NCBI GenBank assembly: GCA_026770025.1
Contig: JAMXDE010000019.1
Span: 1,116,001-1,180,000 of the forward strand
From: Craspedostauros australis
Taxonomy: Eukaryota; Bacillariophyta; Bacillariophyceae; Mastogloiales; Achnanthaceae
Length of the DNA: 64,000 bases
Direction of reading: 5' to 3'
How positions within the stretch are numbered: position 1 is the stretch's first letter; the number at the start of each line of letters is the position of its first letter. The position numbers and the translations under genes were made by a program. The notes under the pieces are model-generated. The model saw only the letters and a program-made list of their open reading frames with translations, did no database searches and was not told the DNA's origin. This document shows, piece after piece, positions 60,201 through 64,000 of this stretch.

Positions 60201-61530
60201 CTCCACCTACGCACCAGTCGTCGCATGGTCATCCGTCCGCATCTTCCTCAGCACTTCCATCGTCATGGGTTGGACAACAACGTCCATCGACTTCACGAAC
60301 GCTTTCGTGCAAGCATCCATCCACAAGCCAGTCTACCTTCATCTCCCTCGTGGATTCAAATCAACGAAGGGTCCCGACACCTGCCTCAAGCTCCGCAAGA
60401 GCCTGTACGGCTTGACGATTGCTCCTCGCCTCTGGTATGAACACCTCATCCGAGCCCTCACTACGATCGGCTTCAAGGCCTGCGACCAAGAGCAGTGCTT
60501 GTTCATCAAGAAGGACATCATGATCGTCCTCTACGTTGACGATGCGGGCATCGCCTCCAAGACCAAGCAAGCCGCCGACGACTTCATCAAATCAATGCGC
60601 GACCTCGGCTTTGAGCTCACCCAAGAAGGAAGCTTCACCGAGTTCCTGGGAATCGAGCTCAGCCGTGATCCAAAAGCAGACACGGTCCATCTCCGCCAAC
60701 CAGGACTAATCAAGAAGATCCTCGCCACTACGAAGATGACGAACTGCAGTCCGTGCCCCGTACCAACTACGCAGCTCGCACTGGGACAATGCAAGCATGA
60801 GCCTCCCATGAACGAACCATGGAACTACCGCTCCGTCGTCGGCATGCTGTTGTATCTCACGACCAACACTCGCCCCGACCTGGCATTCGCAGTCTCCCAA
60901 GTCGCTCGCTTCGGAAGTGACCCTCGCCGCTCACACGCCAAGGCCGTCAAGCGCATCATGCGCTATCTCAAGCACACTGAGGACAAGGGTACCATCGTGC
61001 GTCCCACCGGGCAGCTTGATCTCAAGTGCTACGTGGATGCAGACTTCGCAGGACTCTACGGACGAGAAGACAGCAAGGACCCCGTCTCAGTCAAGTCGCG
61101 CACTGGCTACCTCATTACGCTGGGAGGGTGCCCCCTCATTTGGAAGTCCAAACTCCAAACTGAGATTGCTCTATCTACGATGGAGTCCGAGTACGCCGCT
61201 CTCTCTCTCGCAATGCGCACGCTGATTCCCATTCAACAGCTCATCCGCCAAGTCATCAACAATGCCGGCACCACCATGCCACTGCACACCAACCTCCAGT
61301 GCACGGTGTTTGAGGACAACCAAGCCTGCATTTCCCTTGCTACCAATCATCAACCAACCGCGCGCACCAAGCACTTCCTGACTAAGTGGCACTTCTTTTG
61401 GTACTGGGTCAAGGCAGGGTTCATCTACATCCAGCACATCGCAACACCGGAGCAACTGGCCGACATCTTCACCAAAGGACTGTCCATCGCAGTCTTCGAA
61501 TACCTGCGATTCAAGATCATGGGTTGGTAA
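54265..61530 (+). CDS. Copia Gag-Pol polyprotein, intact
   Basis: One frame of 2421 residues with no frameshift between Gag and Pol. An Ala/Glu-rich coiled coil (about 5-55) opens Gag. A CCHH-type zinc-binding motif follows, C508-x2-C511-x6-H518-x4-H523, in place of the usual CCHC knuckle. Two hydrophobic segments (about 579-598 and 603-621) lie between Gag and protease. Protease: D812-S-G-A-S. Integrase: H971, H976, C1013, C1016 zinc site, then D1055, D1129, E1165 (DD35E). A long disordered Pro/Ser/Thr region precedes reverse transcriptase (D2009, YVDD with D2092-D2093). RNase H: D2258, E2309, D2351. Every key residue is present, so the element appears competent. The product copies and integrates the element's RNA through virus-like particles. 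Confidence 0.95.
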   Translation: MAEETTPATLEELQAQLEAITVENARLTQATLAAEAAAEAANAAIATAQAAATATTTPSRPGLERSRSAGDTRPRTEQSFLGDSIFDMETPMPKKSRKSEEDSEDDDHDLSGKPTVPIMGGILKQGRNWVPWTAGAPNGHWTGLQDESHTRWTNSQQQRILHNGADSTNQSKREQGLTDKFKKGGNIQQFIRLVRNHMARTGLLTMAYIADANAESGMTCVLDSPAAFTLEDATKHFDEFHLKWDHYDVQNNETASAFFRDSLDPALEDQLMNRIEPKFHDNFITLFVEFMNSNSANSLDEQDALAAKIREVNCRRFPNENVGLMAVHLRALCKRLDDAGRFDLRLLRTILDAFLQAGGQIRSGEQYRRPLYVMKDNLEEILMRLPVFTYEYARPQLAAKDLTWMAICNKAEASYENEVRGNRWHAIRRTRDSNVPRYSYANNAVQNPSANVLEQHKGFSKNDGRRNNFKKPKERDAKRNASQGWSSKAPKPGEPQRKLVNDKTFMWCAKCRRWRLSHNTESHQDNFKFKAKAKGKQAPKQDNLSIDMAAWTCFTAASSQDEDTWWSLVWNLFTSFNYFGSIVGMVLLFASLQVITIGVEYGWYIAAANAWMLIAVTLLLLHTNVPRRPDSINSADLVYNKARVKERYKQVHKRPTHFNGAVKRSLYDLVMESLDPDGPKPVNVSKGNSPRTKRVWRPQARTKTRNHRSKRRHWNQSKNSTYGKNQTPTTAKLPRQEGRTSSISRNLWSLYPTRGIDLMYDRSQKQQCDNDMPALLTLQGLASFFSNRNAFASPAKAESYLSPDAPFELVWDSGASISVTNDLNDFCSTPSPPPRPTFLNGFLKKIQVNALGTVEWYVLDVTGSPRKLRLPAFHVPESKVKLISTSSLLEEYQGETIVFNKSSCKLSGILGNDDRNAIVANYKKSTRLPTSVGYSADNIHDVPAALTSIVSTVSDHNVNLTQPQKELLRWHYRLGHLSFSRVKFLLRSGTLTGSESSRKMHTAAARVTSLPLCAACQFGKLHRRPSPGITQHVVRDKQGVLRTDHLFPGQQVSVDHFVGRTPGRLFSGRGKGDPNEMYKGGAIFVDHASGYIHVEPVAALTTHATLEAKERFELMCRDVGVPVRSYLSDNATTFTSPEYSKHLEIFHQVHRFAGVGAHHHNGIAERSIRTIVSMARTMMMHQSIHWPTMFDAQLWPMAVVHAAYIYNRVPNPATGLTPYDVLSRIRLPLKQLHNLHVWGSPVYVLNKALADGRKIPRWEPRGERYVNMGLSTKHASTVPLVLSPRTGSITPQFHVVFDDWFATIATDLKQLPSYQSEEWTRMFGDTTFQYPFDDDDVESMEQDDIFASDTRDHNRLQRNDDNTPPPSFDTRNQQTIRERTPQVLAKGSQPMTQQIPDLMSEALAPPMPVSEGANRQMSSTEGAPDESPVPDSTIESPDQRTLQPQLSSPLRESPTLELATPLPLPAPTPIQTSSTPPMIPKSEPTPERPQSTRIRKQPKRFTYARMGGKAAWLDDEDTDDYYFCPAVATLEEIEQAATPRELHPDSSSIITFSQAIVDCLHTIEPLQRKGSDSLSIDLHQFKVDAHYLLRRLRGRFNTLNPQPTNVVLPTFAPKAAEVEEASINMADWWQPDPDNMTEEGATPFQETYNNFHSDMEDHFEKDLNSVFLNEDLLRLATDHAVEQFVEKLSTFISTGTMEPHFDALDFMSKAKSGPWYYQDPEHLMNQGYLPPKSAYNAEAFVQRTRSVWNAMIENHHYRLAFELLRRQVTTIRPGPWPLPSEYEIEQFVQGMIESNTAPLTSAPATRSANKGSMLDIDSSSTLDINPSFILDTAKCIPPTTWANIEQHAYSVAIIEPQKDATNYPTYVDNRMISYFAAGGDLEIAERTSVYKASNTDPDTLSFDEAIRDDNKDEWMQAAEKEIRDLTEKGTWEEVKKIDIKNDRIFPGTWVFRRKRLPDGTIKKYKGRWCCRGDLMQEDSSTYAPVVAWSSVRIFLSTSIVMGWTTTSIDFTNAFVQASIHKPVYLHLPRGFKSTKGPDTCLKLRKSLYGLTIAPRLWYEHLIRALTTIGFKACDQEQCLFIKKDIMIVLYVDDAGIASKTKQAADDFIKSMRDLGFELTQEGSFTEFLGIELSRDPKADTVHLRQPGLIKKILATTKMTNCSPCPVPTTQLALGQCKHEPPMNEPWNYRSVVGMLLYLTTNTRPDLAFAVSQVARFGSDPRRSHAKAVKRIMRYLKHTEDKGTIVRPTGQLDLKCYVDADFAGLYGREDSKDPVSVKSRTGYLITLGGCPLIWKSKLQTEIALSTMESEYAALSLAMRTLIPIQQLIRQVINNAGTTMPLHTNLQCTVFEDNQACISLATNHQPTARTKHFLTKWHFFWYWVKAGFIYIQHIATPEQLADIFTKGLSIAVFEYLRFKIMGW

Positions 61531-61601
61531 TAACCAACAACAACAAACAACAACGAAGGATGAAGTTTTCATCGATACCACAACTCCAATCACGACCCAA
61601 C

Positions 61602-61613
61602 ACTGAGAGGGAG
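61602..61613 (+). promoter_or_regulatory. Polypurine tract of the copia element
   Basis: A purine-rich run (GAGAGGGAG at its core) ends directly at the 3' LTR and would prime plus-strand synthesis. Confidence 0.75.
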
Positions 61614-62300
61614 AGTTGAGATTCAATGAGGGACAGACTAGTACCGAACACGGTATCAACCCGATGGGAGAAATTCCTGTTTTGGCGCGAAATCTTCCGA
61701 CTTGATTGACCACCAAACCTTTTTCTCCTCCTTTCTCTCCTCCATTCACGAATCCATCATGACTCAAACCTGACCGACCTGACTCACACCCCACCTGGGA
61801 ACTATATGCTCTTCAGATCCTCCTTACTAAAACTTATCTCGATTCCTTCATTGCTGATGACCACCACACTACCACCGTGGTCTCAGCATGCGTATCCAAC
61901 TTGCTTCAACTCAAGCAATGGAATCCGAGTGTCAGCTTCAGCCACAGCCACTGCTTCATGACCGTCACCACTGATTGTCATGACCTACACTGCAGTGTAA
62001 CTACATGTGCGGAGAGCAAGGTACTGTATTGACTGTCTACTCTGTTGCACTGAATCAAGTGCATCAGTGCAGGGTCTTGCCAAGTTGTGTGGCATCGTTT
62101 CTTCACCCTACTAACACCAATAAGCTAACTCATAATAACGGACTAGGATTAGCTACAAAGCACTCTACTTCTCATCGTTACAAGTTATAACTATTCAAAC
62201 AGCACACCTCTCTTGAACTGCATCACACGGCTATCCCGAAGCCGGCAGATTCACGAGGCATTCTCCACCGATTCGCGACGCCTACGCACGAATCCTAACT
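61614..62300 (+). repeat. 3' LTR of the copia element
   Basis: 687 bases, reading the same as the 5' LTR throughout. It should supply the polyadenylation signal. Confidence 0.95.
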
Positions 62301-62305
62301 AATTG
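62301..62305. other. Right target-site duplication of the copia element
   Basis: AATTG, matching 53146-53150. Confidence 0.9.
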
Positions 62306-64000
62306 TGATTAATCTCCATGGCCCCCAACAGCAAAAACTGTTTGAGAACACCAAACACAACACAACAACACGACAATGGAGAAACACAACAAAACTCCAC
62401 AAGCGCTGTCGAATGGCATCGACGGCACTGCCACAACCAGCGGTCCAGTGCAAGATCTGAGGGCATAGGCGGAACCGCCATGGAAAGTTTGGTGGATGAG
62501 CGAGAGCGGGATGTCATCTTGGCTTATTTGGGGCCGTGGCAGGCCCACGCGCACACGGCACGATTCGGAGGAAAATATGCTCATTGGATATGGTCTCTGC
62601 CTGGAATGCACAGGCCATTCCAACGACCATGGATGGGCAAGACGTATCCAAGAGGATACGGTGAAGATGCACACGAAGTTTGAGGGTCGGGGGTGGCCTG
62701 GAAGGTGCCCTCCGCAAGAAACAAGTGGCGGGCAAGAGTTTTTTGGCGGGTGGCGGCGGACACATCACGTGACTTCGCTGGTGATGGGTGCCATTGAAAA
62801 GTCACCCATATCGCCAAACCACCCATTCAAGATGTGTTAGAAATCAACTCAAGATGGCCATGGCGAAGTATCCTGCGCAGATACGGTCTGGAAGAGGCTG
62901 CAGCCTGGGATGCACACGAAAGGGATTTTTTTGGGTGTCGGAAAAACATCATGATGGCATCATCACATGGAGGTGCACCTTTGGAGGTATGAGCGCCCCA
63001 CCCATTCTGAACACATCAGTGTGTCGCCAGAGAATGTGGGAACGCATGAGGGGCATGTGAAGGAGCTGCAAGGATCGTATCGACGAGATACGGATCCAAA
63101 TCCGAACGGCATCCGTGTCGGAATCGGGTGTTCGAAAATTCTGCGTTTCAGTGCAGGGACAGTTTGGAGTATGAGATGCGGCTATCTGCGCAGGATCTTC
63201 ATGGAGTGGATAGATGGGGGGTATCCGGAGCCAGTGTGGTGCGCAGATTGTGAAAATGCCAGGGATGATAATGATGATCATGGGTGCTGAAGGTAGGGCA
63301 GCATGGTGCCATCGAGAATTTTTTGCACCCACCACCTGACAGACAGCAAGCCAAAACGACATTAAAAATAAAGTTCATACAAATTTAACTAAGATATTCA
63401 GAATAAACGATAGCCAAGCGTCCGAATGAACTGTCTAGTTTTAATTTTAAATGGTGCGTTGTTGAGATATAACATCATAAGCAGTTGTTTGGATGGTTTT
63501 GGGTGTGCTCTAATTTAGTCTACTTTATCACGACTCATCACGAGTAAAACTCAAAAAACACTCCACAACTAGTGTTATCGTGAGTGCATCAACTGCGACC
63601 TGGAGGTCGTAAGACGTAGAGCTATCATGACCGAAGGCTACAGCACAGTCAGGAACAAGGATGTATTCGCAGCTCGCACTTGTAGAGAGCATTGAGGTAC
63701 GAGTCAACAAGGGGCGGATGGAAGTGGGCTCGGTGGGACTCAAATGGGATGGACCAACCGAAACGAAGCCAAACACGATTCCAATTCAATCCAGTCGCAT
63801 TTGTGCAAAATAATGGCTTCAATCACGAACGTGCTCGTATCTTTGGAAACGTCATGGAGCTCAAATCATCAGCCCACCAACACCCAAAGATCCAAACAAG
63901 CAGATCTGCAACTTTCGCCAAGCGGCAACTTCGACACGACGACATCGCACTACGTGCATCTATCAGCAACTGACAGCAACTGAGAGTGATTGAGACAACG
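62306..64000. other. Terminal region without a recognised gene
   Basis: Several plus-strand frames exist (62318-62683, 62496-62840, 62967-63290), but none shows a recognisable domain; the second and third each hold a Cys-pair motif (CLECTGHSNDHG, WCADCENARDD). They may be remnants of an old gene or element. 63361-63520 is A/T-rich. Copy 2 of the 48-bp repeat lies inside. Confidence 0.4.
63560..63607 (-). repeat. 48-bp repeat, copy 2 (inverted)
   Basis: Exact reverse complement of 44831-44878. The flanking bases differ, so the shared unit is short and well bounded. Confidence 0.95.

Larger units (their letters stand above)
53151..62300 (+). mobile_element. Complete Ty1/copia LTR retrotransposon
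   Basis: The 9150-bp element has two 687-bp LTRs, a primer-binding site, an intact Gag-Pol frame and a polypurine tract, all bordered by an AATTG target duplication. The LTRs begin AGTT and end AACT, giving a short inverted repeat. The order protease, integrase, reverse transcriptase, RNase H places it in Ty1/copia, consistent with diatom CoDi elements. Read by eye, the LTRs show no difference over their full length, indicating very recent insertion. Confidence 0.95.

Overview
The window looks like nuclear DNA of a diatom (Stramenopile). The evidence is a family of proteins joining a CRAL-TRIO/Sec14-like domain to a DUF6824 domain, a stand-alone helicase-associated (HA) domain protein, Pro-Thr-rich secreted proteins with C-x5-C repeats, a C-terminal domain built around an LGDNPxVS motif, and a large Ty1/copia element of the diatom type. 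Genes are sparse, mostly intronless and on both strands. GT-AG introns could be placed by protein homology in two genes. No tRNA, rRNA or CRISPR was recognised.

Layout. 0.5-13.4 kb holds five ordinary genes: an ankyrin-like protein, a 1055-aa coiled-coil protein ending in RGG/WH2-like repeats, a small secreted polyQ protein, a Ser/Lys-rich protein, and a two-exon SUN-domain protein. 14.9-19.5 kb holds two head-to-head CRAL-TRIO/DUF6824 genes (P1, P2). 19.5-29.6 kb holds a two-exon WRAP53/TCAB1-like WD40 gene, unresolved exon-like ORFs, the HA-domain gene and a multi-pass membrane protein. 30.4-44.9 kb is a same-strand tandem array of five more CRAL-TRIO/DUF6824 genes (P3-P7). 45.6-48.3 kb is a two-module Cys-rich, Pro-Thr-rich locus interrupted by in-frame TGA codons. 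49.7-52.2 kb encodes a DD39D mariner-like transposase. 53.15-62.30 kb is a complete copia element with two 687-bp LTRs that look identical, a 5-bp target duplication and an unbroken 2421-aa Gag-Pol. The last 1.7 kb has no recognisable gene.

The most distinctive feature is the seven-gene CRAL-TRIO/DUF6824 cluster. It shows subclades, apparent domain swapping between copies, degenerate GRG motifs and one copy whose start codon seems lost. No function is established for this architecture. A lipid-binding domain coupled to a basic C-terminal domain is what the sequence shows; any lipid-responsive regulatory role is inference. Start codons were chosen as ATG, using paralogue comparison where possible.
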